Below, in pieces: positions 16,088 through 25,078 of a stretch of DNA of 64,000 nt (the first letter of the stretch is position 1; every line of letters starts with the position of its first letter). The stretch covers positions 1 to 64,000 of the forward strand of contig JAKTNK010000004.1 of assembly GCA_029593465.1 (NCBI GenBank). The letters run 5' to 3'. The notes under the pieces are model-generated. The model saw nothing but the letters and a program-made list of their open reading frames with translations. It was not told the origin of the DNA and did no database searches. Source of the DNA: Streptococcus suis (lineage in GTDB: Bacteria; Bacillota; Bacilli; Lactobacillales; Streptococcaceae). A program made the translations under genes and the position numbers.

Positions 16088-17152
16088 ATGGAATCTAGGC
16101 TTGCTCGCTTTGAAGCGAAATTAGGTAAAGCAGATTTGGATGCTTTTTTAGTGACCGGTCAGAATAATATTTATTATCTCACTGGTTTTTGGGGAACAGA
16201 GAGTACGGTTTTGATTACTCGCAATCGCCGTCTGTTGATGACGGATGCTCGCTACAGCTTAATTGCTAAGGAGATGGTTGAAGGCTTTGATATTATCGAG
16301 ACAAGAAGTCCCCTCAGTGAGGTAGCACGTTTTATCAAGGACGATGGCTTAAACTGTCTCGGATTTGATGCCCAAGTGTCCTATGCCTTTTACCGTCAGT
16401 TAGCTGAGCTAGCACAAGGAACTCGGTGGCTAGCACACAGTGACTTTGTGGAAGAGCTGCGGATGATTAAGGATCAGACTGAGATTGAGACCATCCGAAA
16501 AGCTTGCCAGATTGCTGCTCAAGCCTTCATTGATGTCCTTGACTTTATTAAGCCTGGCCAGACTAGCGAAGTACAAGTAGCCAATTTTTTAGACTTTCGC
16601 ATGCGGGAGTACGGTGCTTCAGGGACTTCATTTGAGACGATTGTGGCGTCAGGTTATCGTTCTGCCATGCCCCATGGAGTGGCCAGCCATAAGGTGATTG
16701 AGTCAGGTGAAAGCTTAACCCTTGATTTTGGTTGCTACTATAATCACTACGTTAGTGATATGACAAGGACCATTCATATCGGCCATGTCACAGATGAGGA
16801 GCGAGAGCTTTACGATTTGGTTTTGAAGGCCAATCAGGCTCTGATTGATCAAGCCAAGGCTGGCATGACCTATAGTGATTTTGATGCTATTCCACGTCAC
16901 CTTATTGCAGAGGCTGGTTATGGATCTTACTTTACCCATGGGATTGGTCACGGTATTGGGCTAGATATTCATGAGAATCCTTTCTTTAGAGGTGGTGAGA
17001 ATCAGTTGGAGGCTGGTATGGTGGTGACAGATGAGCCAGGTATTTATCTTCCTAACCAGTACGGACTACGTATCGAAGATGACTTACTTATCACTGAGAC
17101 AGGTTGCGAAGTTTTAACCAAAGCCCCCAAAGAATTAATCGTACTGAACTAG
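16088..17152 (+). CDS. M24 family Xaa-Pro aminopeptidase/dipeptidase
   Basis: A 354-residue creatinase-fold metallopeptidase that cleaves before or after proline in peptides. An N-terminal creatinase-like domain (about 1–125) precedes the catalytic pita-bread domain. Metal ligands are visible in LTLDFGCYYNHYVSDMTR (two Asp), HGIGHGIGLDIHE (His), VVTDEPGIY and GLRIEDD (Glu). ATG 16088 is used because GGAGG lies five bases before it; the upstream frame start at 16076 overlaps the SD. The neighbours comEB and efp follow downstream, as is common in streptococci. Confidence 0.93.
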   Translation: MESRLARFEAKLGKADLDAFLVTGQNNIYYLTGFWGTESTVLITRNRRLLMTDARYSLIAKEMVEGFDIIETRSPLSEVARFIKDDGLNCLGFDAQVSYAFYRQLAELAQGTRWLAHSDFVEELRMIKDQTEIETIRKACQIAAQAFIDVLDFIKPGQTSEVQVANFLDFRMREYGASGTSFETIVASGYRSAMPHGVASHKVIESGESLTLDFGCYYNHYVSDMTRTIHIGHVTDEERELYDLVLKANQALIDQAKAGMTYSDFDAIPRHLIAEAGYGSYFTHGIGHGIGLDIHENPFFRGGENQLEAGMVVTDEPGIYLPNQYGLRIEDDLLITETGCEVLTKAPKELIVLN

Positions 17153-17158
17153 GAGAAA

Positions 17159-17620
17159 ATGATGGGAAGATTATCGTGGCAGGATTATTTCATGGCCAAT
17201 GCAGAGCTGATTTCAAAGCGATCCACTTGTGACCGTGCTTTTGTGGGTGCTGTTCTGGTAAAAAATAACCGTATTATCGCTACTGGCTATAATGGCGGTG
17301 TCTCTGAGACAGATAATTGCGATGACGTCGGTCATTACATGGAGGACGGGCACTGTATTCGAACGGTTCATGCGGAGATGAATGCGCTTATCCAATGCGC
17401 CAAAGAAGGTATCTCTACGGATGATACAGAGCTGTACGTGACGCATTTTCCGTGTTTGAATTGTACCAAAGCACTGCTTCAAGCGGGGATTACCAAAATT
17501 ACCTATAAAGCCAATTACCGCCCCCATCCGTTCGCAATCGACTTGCTAACGAAAAAGGGTGTTGCTTACATTCAACACCCTGTTCCAGAGTTAACGCTAG
17601 GAAGGGATACAGAAAGCTAG
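17159..17620 (+). CDS. comEB: Deoxycytidylate (dCMP) deaminase ComEB
   Basis: A 153-residue zinc deaminase converting dCMP to dUMP for dTTP synthesis; the ComEB name comes from its Bacillus competence operon relative. Zinc and proton-transfer motifs are HAEMNA and PCLNCTKAL. Substrate-binding features of dCMP deaminase are present (CDRAFVGAV near the N-terminus). Two adjacent ATG codons (17159, 17162) are possible; the second has better spacing from AGGAG, the first gives the family length. It starts seven bases after the peptidase stop. Confidence 0.93.
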   Translation: MMGRLSWQDYFMANAELISKRSTCDRAFVGAVLVKNNRIIATGYNGGVSETDNCDDVGHYMEDGHCIRTVHAEMNALIQCAKEGISTDDTELYVTHFPCLNCTKALLQAGITKITYKANYRPHPFAIDLLTKKGVAYIQHPVPELTLGRDTES

Positions 17621-17641
17621 GTAGCGAATGGATAGTCACTT

Positions 17642-17670
17642 TTTACAAACTTTCGTAATTATGATAAAAT
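17642..17670 (+). promoter_or_regulatory. efp promoter
   Basis: TTTACA (17642–17647) and TAAAAT (17665–17670) with a 17-base spacer, 38 bases upstream of the efp start. Confidence 0.7.
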
Positions 17671-17707
17671 GAAGTGATAAATAATTTTTCAAAGAGGTAA
17701 TAATAGA

Positions 17708-18268
17708 ATGATTGAAGCAAGTAAGCTCAGAGCCGGTATGACTTTCGTTACCAACGATGGCAAGTTAATTAAAGTATTGGATGCTAGTCACCACAAACCA
17801 GGTAAAGGGAACACCATTATGCGTATGAAATTGCGTGATGTTCGTTCAGGTTCAACGTTTGATACGACTTACCGCCCAGACGAAAAGTTTGAACAAGCGA
17901 TTATTGAGACTCGTCCAGCCCAATATTTATATAAAATGGATGATACAGCTTTCTTCATGGATACGGAAAGCTATGAGCAATATGAAATTCCAGTGGCTAA
18001 TATTGAAAATGAATTGCTCTACATCTTGGAAAATGCAGATGTGAAAATTCAATTCTACGGAACAGAAGTGATCGGTGTGACTGTTCCAACAACGGTTGAG
18101 TTAACGGTTGTTGAGACGCAACCATCCATCAAAGGGGCGACCGTGACTGGATCAGGAAAACCAGCTACCCTTGAAACAGGCTTAGTTGTTAACGTTCCAG
18201 ACTTCATTGAAGTTGGTCAAAAGCTAGTGGTCAATACTGCTGAGGGAACTTACGTTTCTCGTGCCTAA
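17708..18268 (+). CDS. efp: Elongation factor P
   Basis: A 186-residue translation factor that rescues ribosomes stalled at polyproline. The conserved loop HHKPGKGN (near residue 30) holds the tip residue; in this position it is Lys as part of KPGKG. KOW-like N-terminal domain and two OB domains end with [18 protein letters not shown]. The gene has its own promoter; SD is AAGAGG. Followed by the Asp23-family gene and nusB, the usual streptococcal order. Confidence 0.97.
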   Translation: MIEASKLRAGMTFVTNDGKLIKVLDASHHKPGKGNTIMRMKLRDVRSGSTFDTTYRPDEKFEQAIIETRPAQYLYKMDDTAFFMDTESYEQYEIPVANIENELLYILENADVKIQFYGTEVIGVTVPTTVELTVVETQPSIKGATVTGSGKPATLETGLVVNVPDFIEVGQKLVVNTAEGTYVSRA

Positions 18269-18341
18269 CCTTAGCTAATAAGTAGTGGTGATTAAACATT
18301 GGCAGAAGTTGTCACCAGACGATAATGACGAAAGGAAAGCT

Positions 18342-18737
18342 ATGATTACTGAAACTATTGGTGAGATTGTCATCTCACCTCGTGTATTGGAAGTGATTAC
18401 CGGCATTGCCGCTACAAAAGTGGACGGTGTTCATTCATTGCACAATAAAAAAGCAGCAGATACCCTCAGTAAGGCCAGTTTAGGCCGAGGTGTGTATCTA
18501 AAAAACGATGCCAACGGCGATGTTATCGCGGACATCTATGTCTATCTACAGTATGGGGTTAATGTTCCAGCTGTTTCAATCGCAGTGCAAAAGGCAGTTA
18601 AGTCAGCTGTTTATGATATGGCTGAAGTCACTGTTGCTCAGGTTAATGTTCATGTTGTCGGTATCGTCCCTGAAAAAACTCCAAAACCTGATTTGAATAG
18701 TCTTTTCAGCGAGGATTTTTTGAATGAGCAAGCCTAG
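18342..18737 (+). CDS. Asp23/Gls24 family envelope stress protein
   Basis: A 131-residue protein of the Asp23/Gls24 (DUF322) family, matching [24 protein letters not shown] and [16 protein letters not shown]. Members associate with the membrane under envelope or alkaline stress. Start ATG 18342 has AAAGGAAAG just upstream, and the frame from GTG 18285 adds an unlikely charged extension. It overlaps nusB by 14 bases, so the two are coupled. Confidence 0.93.
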   Translation: MITETIGEIVISPRVLEVITGIAATKVDGVHSLHNKKAADTLSKASLGRGVYLKNDANGDVIADIYVYLQYGVNVPAVSIAVQKAVKSAVYDMAEVTVAQVNVHVVGIVPEKTPKPDLNSLFSEDFLNEQA

Positions 18738-19158
18738 TCGTTTTACAGATTCAAGACGCGATTTAAGAGAACGTGCCTATCAAGCCCTCTTTAGTATGGA
18801 GTTTGGTAGTGACTTTTTGCAAGCCGCAGAATCAGCCTATCATTATGATAAAGGATTGGCCGATGATGAGGTCCTTGACCTGCCTGCCTTTCTCTTGCAG
18901 TTAGTGAGAGGTGTTGATACTCATAAAGAAGAGTTAGATACTTTAATATCTGAGAAATTACGTCAGGGTTGGTCGATTGAGCGATTAACCCTAGCAGATA
19001 AGACCATGCTGCGATTGGGCTTATATGAGATTAAATTTTTCGATGAGACACCAGACCGCGTTGCTCTAAATGAAATTATCGAGATTGCTAAAAAATACTC
19101 TGATGAAACATCAGCTAAATTTATTAATGGCTTATTAAGCCAATTTGTTGTCGATTAA
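18724..19158 (+). CDS. nusB: Transcription antitermination protein NusB
   Basis: A 144-residue all-helical protein that with NusE (S10) binds boxA RNA in rRNA transcription. Visible are [17 protein letters not shown] at the N-terminus and the [17 protein letters not shown] and [13 protein letters not shown] motifs near the C-terminus. The start lies inside the end of the Asp23 gene. Followed by a strong terminator. Confidence 0.96.
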   Translation: MSKPSRFTDSRRDLRERAYQALFSMEFGSDFLQAAESAYHYDKGLADDEVLDLPAFLLQLVRGVDTHKEELDTLISEKLRQGWSIERLTLADKTMLRLGLYEIKFFDETPDRVALNEIIEIAKKYSDETSAKFINGLLSQFVVD

Positions 19159-19197
19159 GAAAAAAGCTTTCAAGGTTCTCTTGGAAGCTTTTTTCTT
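19157..19197 (+). terminator. Terminator after nusB
   Basis: Long stem built on AAGAAAAAAGCTT and AAGCTTTTTTCTT around a short loop, overlapping the nusB stop codon. Confidence 0.85.
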
Positions 19198-19242
19198 GGG
19201 TAGTTGGTGATTTTTTTGACTTGTTTTGATACTAATCATCAA

Positions 19243-19274
19243 AAACCGATTGAAGAGCTAACTTCAATCGGTTT
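19243..19274 (-). terminator. Terminator of the minus-strand scrB–scrR transcript
   Basis: Perfect 13-bp stem AAACCGATTGAAG/CTTCAATCGGTTT with a 6-base loop; on the minus strand it leads into a T-run. It lies just past the scrR stop codon. Confidence 0.85.
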
Positions 19275-19277
19275 AAA

Positions 19278-20243
19278 TCATACTGTCTTACCGGCTAATA
19301 GGCTGATTGGAAGGATATAGTCTTTGTTGGTTTCTTCTCCAGCTAATTTTTTCATTAAAACATCCACTAGCAGACTGGCCAAATCAGCGATCGGTTGCTT
19401 GATGGTGGTTAGTTGAGAGAAGTATTGCTCAATGAAGCTACTACCATCGTAGCCAATGAGTTTTAAATCCTCAGGAATACGTTTACCGATTTGCTCAGCC
19501 ACTTTCATGACTTGAATAGCGGTCAAATCATCTGAGGTGAAAATGCCATCAGGGTTTTCTTTGGCGATGATGGAGCGAATTTCCATTTCGCGTCTCAGAG
19601 TAGATAACTCTCTTGGAAGGTGACAAACAGGCGTATCTTTCCCGAGTTCATAGGTGAAGCCTAGTCGGCGTAAGCTTGTTGGTGAGTTTGAATTATCATT
19701 GCCGGCAATCATAATTATGTGTTTACAACCAGCTTTTTGGAGGGTTTGTGCAGCTAATTTTCCTCCCTCAAAGTTGTCAGAGGAGACGATGGGGATATGG
19801 GGGGATAGATTACGGTCGAAGGCTACAATCGGTGCTTCTACTTTTTCGTAATCTTCGATGCCTAGATTGTGGCTGGACGAGATGATCCCATCAACTTGAT
19901 TAGCAGCCAGCATTTCCAAGTATTCTTTTTCCTTAATAGGGTTGTGTTGGCTATTGCAAATGATGGTTTTATAACCTTTTTCAAAGAGTTGGATTTCGAG
20001 ATGCTCAATCAATTGAGAAAAAAATACATTTGAGATATCGGGAAAAATCAGGCCAACAAGTTGTGGGGACTTCCCTTGCAAACTGCGGGCCAGATTATTG
20101 GGCTTATAGCCTAGTTCTCTCATCGCAAGATGAACCTTATCAATTGTCTTTTGTGAGAGATAGCCTTTTTTATTGATAACACGAGAAACGGTAGTAGGAC
20201 TAACACCGGCTAGTGCAGCAACATCGGTTAATTTTGCGACCAT
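19278..20243 (-). CDS. scrR: Sucrose operon repressor ScrR (LacI family)
   Basis: A 321-residue LacI-type repressor. The N-terminal helix-turn-helix MVAKLTDVAALAGVSPTTVSRVI binds the operators between scrB and scrA; the rest is a periplasmic-binding-protein-like domain. It sits directly behind scrB on the minus strand with only one base between stop and start, so the repressor is probably made with ScrB under autoregulation. Released by a sugar phosphate, as known for the family. Confidence 0.95.
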   Translation of the reverse strand: MVAKLTDVAALAGVSPTTVSRVINKKGYLSQKTIDKVHLAMRELGYKPNNLARSLQGKSPQLVGLIFPDISNVFFSQLIEHLEIQLFEKGYKTIICNSQHNPIKEKEYLEMLAANQVDGIISSSHNLGIEDYEKVEAPIVAFDRNLSPHIPIVSSDNFEGGKLAAQTLQKAGCKHIIMIAGNDNSNSPTSLRRLGFTYELGKDTPVCHLPRELSTLRREMEIRSIIAKENPDGIFTSDDLTAIQVMKVAEQIGKRIPEDLKLIGYDGSSFIEQYFSQLTTIKQPIADLASLLVDVLMKKLAGEETNKDYILPISLLAGKTV

Positions 20244-20244
20244 A

Positions 20245-21684
20245 TCAAACCTTTAATTCAAAATAGCTTCCGCTAATCTTCCCTTCTTTAATTGTGATAC
20301 CGGTTTGTTCGTGAGTTGGAAAGACCCGACCGGTAAAGACTTTTTCACCACCGTTAACAAAAATTTCAAAAATAGACTTATCAATAAAAAGATTTAGCTG
20401 TGTGGTGGTTTTGTCGATAGTACAGTGGCGTGTTTGACCGAAGTCAAGGGTATATTGTTCCCCTGCTTTTGAGCGATCGACCACTAGGTTTCCTTTTATA
20501 GTATCTACTGTAATGCTAAGACCATTTTCCTTATCATCAGCAAATAGAAGAATTTCAGAGACATCGTTGGCAGGAATGGTGAGTTCTAATTCGTAACAGT
20601 TTTGGGTTTCTCGTTTATTTGATAATGTTTGAGCTGTTGAGCGTAATGTTTTCATTGCAGGCACAGGGTATTGATAGAGCTTGCCATCTTTGATACTGAG
20701 TTCCTTGACGAGGCTCATAGCACCTTGATAATCGTATTGATCTGTTGGGTAGTCAACATCAGGTAAGCCAATCCAACTGATGCTATAAACCTTACCGTCT
20801 GGTGCATTGAAACCTTGTGTTGCATAGGCTTCAAATCCATAATCTAGGTTTTGGATAGGAGATGGATTGATTAAGGTAGCGGTTTTTGTGTCAAACGATT
20901 GACAGATTTTATAGGTGTTTGGATAGATGTTATCGTAGCTGAGCTCAGCCTTATCTAAACCTTGTGGGCTGTACAAGAGGACAGGATGCCCATCAACAAA
21001 AACAAGGTTAGGACACTCAATCATGTATTCTGACCCGGTACCTCCAAAGCTTAAATCGCCAACAAATTCCCAGCTTTCAACATTATTGTCGCGAGCTTGA
21101 TAGAGCTTGATAAAGCCTTCTTTCTGGTGGTTTTGAGCACCGACAATGGCATAGAATTGCCCTTGATAGTTAAAAATCTGAGGATCGCGGAAGTGCTCGG
21201 TAACGTCTTCGGGTTGGGGGATTAAGACCGTTTCTATCTTACGGATATGCCCATCTTTATCCATCAAAGCGCCCACTTGAAGTGGGTGACGAACCCAGTT
21301 GGTATCGCGAACATTGCCCGTGTAGAAGATAAATAGCTTGCCATCAATCTCATACGCTGAACCAGAGTAAGCGCCATGGCTGTCATTAGCATGGTCAGGC
21401 TGCAAGGTAATCCCTGTTTCTTGAAAGTGTACCAAGTCAGTTGATACGGTATGAACCCACTGTTTTAAACCGTGGGCTGCTCCGAACGGCCAATTTTGAT
21501 AGAAGAGTTGAAATTGACCGTTAAAGTAAGAAAAACCATTTGGGTCATTTAATAATCCTGTTTTGGGTTCGAGGTGATAGGTTGCTAGCCAAGGAGATTT
21601 TTCCTTATTGTTAGCAATTTTATTTTTCTCATCCTCTGTCCAATCTTCGTAGCGGCGGTAGCGGATTTCGGTAGGTAAATTCAT
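20245..21684 (-). CDS. scrB: Sucrose-6-phosphate hydrolase ScrB (GH32)
   Basis: A 479-residue intracellular beta-fructofuranosidase splitting sucrose-6-P into glucose-6-P and fructose. GH32 motifs are present: the catalytic nucleophile region LLNDPNGF (about residue 44), FRDP (about 165) and the general-acid region IECPN (about 221). Divergent from scrA, whose product makes its substrate, and followed by scrR on the same transcript. Confidence 0.96.
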   Translation of the reverse strand: MNLPTEIRYRRYEDWTEDEKNKIANNKEKSPWLATYHLEPKTGLLNDPNGFSYFNGQFQLFYQNWPFGAAHGLKQWVHTVSTDLVHFQETGITLQPDHANDSHGAYSGSAYEIDGKLFIFYTGNVRDTNWVRHPLQVGALMDKDGHIRKIETVLIPQPEDVTEHFRDPQIFNYQGQFYAIVGAQNHQKEGFIKLYQARDNNVESWEFVGDLSFGGTGSEYMIECPNLVFVDGHPVLLYSPQGLDKAELSYDNIYPNTYKICQSFDTKTATLINPSPIQNLDYGFEAYATQGFNAPDGKVYSISWIGLPDVDYPTDQYDYQGAMSLVKELSIKDGKLYQYPVPAMKTLRSTAQTLSNKRETQNCYELELTIPANDVSEILLFADDKENGLSITVDTIKGNLVVDRSKAGEQYTLDFGQTRHCTIDKTTTQLNLFIDKSIFEIFVNGGEKVFTGRVFPTHEQTGITIKEGKISGSYFELKV

Positions 21685-21822
21685 CGGTTAAGATACCTAA
21701 GAGCTAGCAACACTTTGTAGCTCTGTGTTCAAGCGACAGTGTCAACTGAACACTTCCTTTCTAAAATTGTTGAACAGACATAAAAAGGTGAATAAGTAGT
21801 CTTTTTATGTCATCTTCTGTCA

Positions 21823-21846
21823 ATTATATAGTAAACGTTTTCGCAC
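21823..21846 (-). promoter_or_regulatory. scrB promoter with operator-like site
   Basis: On the minus strand a TATAAT -10 (21823–21828) is preceded by GCGAAAACGTTTAC (21831–21844), a LacI-type dyad whose AAACGTTT core resembles the scrA-side operator. ScrR and/or CcpA could block scrB transcription here. The -35 is poorly conserved. Confidence 0.55.
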
Positions 21847-21893
21847 AAAAAATCAATGTTTTACTGCTAAAAATAATAAATTCTGCAAAACGC

Positions 21894-21947
21894 TTGACAT
21901 ATTGTAAAAACCTGTTAAAATGATAATGTGATGTGAAACGCTTTCAC
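21894..21947 (+). promoter_or_regulatory. scrA promoter and ScrR/cre operator
   Basis: TTGACA (21894–21899), a 16-base spacer and TAAAAT (21916–21921), followed by the palindrome GTGAAACGCTTTCAC (21933–21947) just after the expected transcription start. This matches the LacI-family dyad expected for ScrR and also resembles a CcpA cre site. A partial copy, AAACGCTTG, overlaps the -35 (21888–21896). The remainder of the 304-base scrB–scrA gap holds no gene. Confidence 0.75.
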
Positions 21948-21988
21948 TAAACGTCAATAAACTTTTAGGAAAAGGAGTCTTTTTGCAA

Positions 21989-23896
21989 ATGGATAACAAG
22001 CAGATTGCAGAAGAAGTCATCGCAGCCCTCGGGGGTCGTGATAACGTTAAAAGTGTTGCGCATTGTGCAACACGTCTTCGTGTGATGGTTAATGATGAAT
22101 CAAAGATCGATAAGGCCAGAACAGAAGAGATTGAAAAAGTACAAGGTGCCTTCTTTAACTCAGGCCAATATCAAATTATTTTTGGGACAGGCACTGTTAA
22201 CAAAATTTATGATGAAGTTGTTGCTTTAGGGCTTCCTACCTCATCCACTGGGGATCAGAAAGCAGAAGCTGCTAAGCAAGGGAATGCCTTCCAACGTGCT
22301 ATTCGTACCTTTGGTGATGTCTTTGTGCCTTTGCTTCCAGCGATTGTGGCAACTGGTCTATTTATGGGTATCCGTGGTGCGATTAACAACGATACTATCT
22401 TGGGTATGTTTGGAACCACGTCAGAAGCCTTCTCATCAACAAACTTTTACACTTACACCGTTGTCTTAACAGATACAGCCTTCGCCTTCTTTCCAGCCTT
22501 GATTTCATGGTCAGCCTTTCGTGTGTTTGGTGGTAACCCAGTTATCGGTTTGGTCTTGGGGCTTATGATGGTTAACTCAGCCCTTCCAAATGCTTGGGAT
22601 GTTGCCTCTCGTTCAGCAGAACCAATCCCATTCTTTGGCTTTATCCCTGTTGTTGGTTACCAAAACTCGGTTCTTCCAGCCTTCTTTGTAGGTCTTTTGG
22701 GGGCTAAACTGGAGAAGAAATTACATAAGATTGTTCCAGATGTTCTTGACCTTCTTGTCGTACCATTTTTGACCTTTACCATTATGTCAGCCTTGGCTCT
22801 CTTTGTGATTGGTCCTGTCTTCCATGTTGTTGAAGAATATGTACTTGCTGCGACAGAGTTCTTGTTGGCTTTACCTTTTGGACTATCAGGTCTGATTATT
22901 GGTGGTCTTCATCAAGTTGTCGTGGTGACAGGTGTTCACCATATCTTCAACCTTCTTGAGGCGCAATTGATTGCGGCTGATGGAAAAGATGCCTTTAATG
23001 CCTTGATTACAGCAGCCATGACTGCGCAAGCTGGTGCGACACTTGCCGTTGGTGTTAAAACTAAAAATAAAAAATTGAAAGCTCTGGCCTTTCCAGCAGC
23101 ACTTTCAGCGGGTCTTGGAATCACAGAGCCAGCTATCTTTGGTGTTAACTTGCGTTTCGGTAAGCCATTTATCATGGGTCTTATTGCAGGTGCAGCTGGT
23201 GGTTGGTTAGCCTCAATGTTCCAACTTGCCGGTACTAGCTTTGGTATCACGATTATTCCAGGAACTCTTCTTTACCTTAATGGTCAAGTTCTTAAATATG
23301 TTGTCATGGTCCTTGCGACAACAGCACTTGCTTTTGTTTTGACTTACTTCTTTGGTTATCAAGATGAAGAGCCTGCAGCTAAAACAAATGCGACTCAACC
23401 AGCACCTTCAGAACCAGTAGCGGTAGCCTCATCAGAGACGGTTTCAGCAGAAACGATTGTTTCTCCGCTCAATGGTGAAGTGGTTGCCTTGACAGCTGTT
23501 AATGACCCTGTCTTTGCCTCAGAAGCCATGGGCAAAGGGATTGCTATCAAACCATCTGATAATACGGTTTACTCTCCAGTTGATGGCACCGTTCAAATTG
23601 CTTTTGAAACAGGTCATGCTTATGGTCTTAAGTCAAACGATGGCGCTGAAATCCTCATCCATATTGGTATTGATACGGTATCAATGGCTGGTAAAGGTTT
23701 CAAACAAGCGGTATCAGCTAATCAGGCAGTTAAAAAGGGCGATGTCCTTGGAACCTTTGATTTAAATGACATTGCAGCGGCCGGTCTCGATAGCACAACA
23801 ATGGTTATTGTGACTAATACAGCGGATTATACTGAAGTCAATCCAGTCGCAACAGGAACAGTTGCTAAGGGTGATGCTTTAATCGCTGTCAATTAA
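21989..23896 (+). CDS. scrA: PTS sucrose-specific EIIBCA component ScrA
   Basis: Sucrose permease that imports and phosphorylates sucrose; 635 residues. Domain order is EIIB (about 1–90, with the phosphocysteine in AHCATRLRV), EIIC (about 105–455, many hydrophobic segments, GLHQVVVVTGVHH and ITEPAIFG motifs) and EIIA (about 480–635, phosphohistidine in EILIHIGID). ATG 21989 gives MDNKQIAEEV, the usual N-terminus; a TTG at 21983 is closer to the SD but adds only two residues. Transcribed away from scrB under the shared operator region. Confidence 0.96.
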   Translation: MDNKQIAEEVIAALGGRDNVKSVAHCATRLRVMVNDESKIDKARTEEIEKVQGAFFNSGQYQIIFGTGTVNKIYDEVVALGLPTSSTGDQKAEAAKQGNAFQRAIRTFGDVFVPLLPAIVATGLFMGIRGAINNDTILGMFGTTSEAFSSTNFYTYTVVLTDTAFAFFPALISWSAFRVFGGNPVIGLVLGLMMVNSALPNAWDVASRSAEPIPFFGFIPVVGYQNSVLPAFFVGLLGAKLEKKLHKIVPDVLDLLVVPFLTFTIMSALALFVIGPVFHVVEEYVLAATEFLLALPFGLSGLIIGGLHQVVVVTGVHHIFNLLEAQLIAADGKDAFNALITAAMTAQAGATLAVGVKTKNKKLKALAFPAALSAGLGITEPAIFGVNLRFGKPFIMGLIAGAAGGWLASMFQLAGTSFGITIIPGTLLYLNGQVLKYVVMVLATTALAFVLTYFFGYQDEEPAAKTNATQPAPSEPVAVASSETVSAETIVSPLNGEVVALTAVNDPVFASEAMGKGIAIKPSDNTVYSPVDGTVQIAFETGHAYGLKSNDGAEILIHIGIDTVSMAGKGFKQAVSANQAVKKGDVLGTFDLNDIAAAGLDSTTMVIVTNTADYTEVNPVATGTVAKGDALIAVN

Positions 23897-23911
23897 TCCT
23901 AAACATTAGCG

Positions 23912-23945
23912 AAAATACTCTGGTCCTAGATTAGGGTATTTTCTT
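23912..23945 (+). terminator. Terminator after scrA
   Basis: 10-bp stem AAAATACTCT/AGGGTATTTT (one G·T pair), loop of 11 bases, ending in TTTTC. It may limit read-through to scrK. Confidence 0.6.
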
Positions 23946-24012
23946 GTTGAGGGAGTGGTTATTTGATGGTCCCGCATGGTATAATATTAAGAAAATGAAA
24001 AAAGGAGATAAG

Positions 24013-24915
24013 ATGGCTAAATTATATGGAAGCCTAGAAGCAGGTGGTACGAAATTTGTGTGTGCTGTTGGCGATGAGCAGTTTCAAGTTGTTGAAAAAA
24101 CACAGTTTCCAACGACAACCCCTTACGAAACCATTGAACGCACGGTAGCTTTTTTTAAGCGTTATGAAGCGGATTTGGCTGGAATTGCGATCGGTTCGTT
24201 TGGACCAATCGATATTGACCAAAACTCAGATACCTATGGTTATATCACAACAACCCCTAAAGAACATTGGGCTAATGTAGATTTGCTTGGATTGATCTCA
24301 AAAGCCTTTAAGGTGCCGTTTTACTTTACGACAGATGTTAATAGTTCAGCCTACGGTGAGATGCTGGTTCGAAGAGGTACTGATAGTTTAGTGTATTATA
24401 CTATTGGTACAGGTATCGGAGCAGGTGCGATTCAAGGTGGTGAATTTGTCGGTGGGCTCGGTCATACCGAGGCGGGCCACGTTTATGTGCCTCGTCATCC
24501 TCGTGATTATGCCAATGAGTTTCAAGGAACTTGTCCTTTTCATAAGGGGTGTCTAGAAGGGTTGGCAGCTGGTCCATCATTGGAAGCTCGCACGGGTATT
24601 CGTGGTGAGTTGATTGATCACCATTCTGACGTATGGGATATTCAAGCCTATTACATCGCGCAAGCAGCTGTTCAAGCAACATTGCTTTATCGCCCACAAG
24701 TGATTGTCTTTGGTGGGGGTGTCATGGGGCAGGAGCATATGTTACGTCGTGTTCGTGAGAAATTCACAGCACTCTTAAATGGTTACCTTCCAGTACCTGA
24801 TGTGACTGACTATATCGTGACACCAGCTGTCGCAGAAAATGGGTCAGCCACTCTGGGTAACTTTGCCTTAGCTAAAACGGTTGCCGATCGTGCTGCCATT
24901 TACAGAGATCAATAG
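24013..24915 (+). CDS. scrK: Fructokinase ScrK (ROK family)
   Basis: A 300-residue ROK kinase that phosphorylates the fructose released by ScrB. Visible are the N-terminal phosphate motif LEAGGTKFVCAVGD and the zinc-binding segment CPFHKGCLEGLAAGPS (ROK signature). ATG 24013 with AAAAGGAG is used; the upstream ATG at 23944 adds an unlikely 23 residues. It sits just after scrA and before manA, as in related streptococci. Confidence 0.94.
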   Translation: MAKLYGSLEAGGTKFVCAVGDEQFQVVEKTQFPTTTPYETIERTVAFFKRYEADLAGIAIGSFGPIDIDQNSDTYGYITTTPKEHWANVDLLGLISKAFKVPFYFTTDVNSSAYGEMLVRRGTDSLVYYTIGTGIGAGAIQGGEFVGGLGHTEAGHVYVPRHPRDYANEFQGTCPFHKGCLEGLAAGPSLEARTGIRGELIDHHSDVWDIQAYYIAQAAVQATLLYRPQVIVFGGGVMGQEHMLRRVREKFTALLNGYLPVPDVTDYIVTPAVAENGSATLGNFALAKTVADRAAIYRDQ

Positions 24916-24921
24916 CCTATT

Positions 24922-24948
24922 AAAAACCTAGTGTCAGCTAGGTTTTTT
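24922..24948 (+). terminator. Terminator after scrK
   Basis: 10-bp stem AAAAACCTAG/CTAGGTTTTT with a 6-base loop and T-run. Confidence 0.85.
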
Positions 24949-25002
24949 GTGATGCTAAGGTGAATGATAGGCAAACATTTTTGATCTCCTTTAGACTTTG
25001 TC

Positions 25003-25031
25003 TTGAATCGTTTTTTGAAAAGGAGTATAAT
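25003..25031 (+). promoter_or_regulatory. manA promoter
   Basis: TTGAAT (25003–25008), 17-base spacer, TATAAT (25026–25031), 47 bases before the start codon. Confidence 0.75.
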
Positions 25032-25078
25032 AAGCCTACTTTACGTCTATACCTGCAGCATATTGAAAGGAAATAAAT

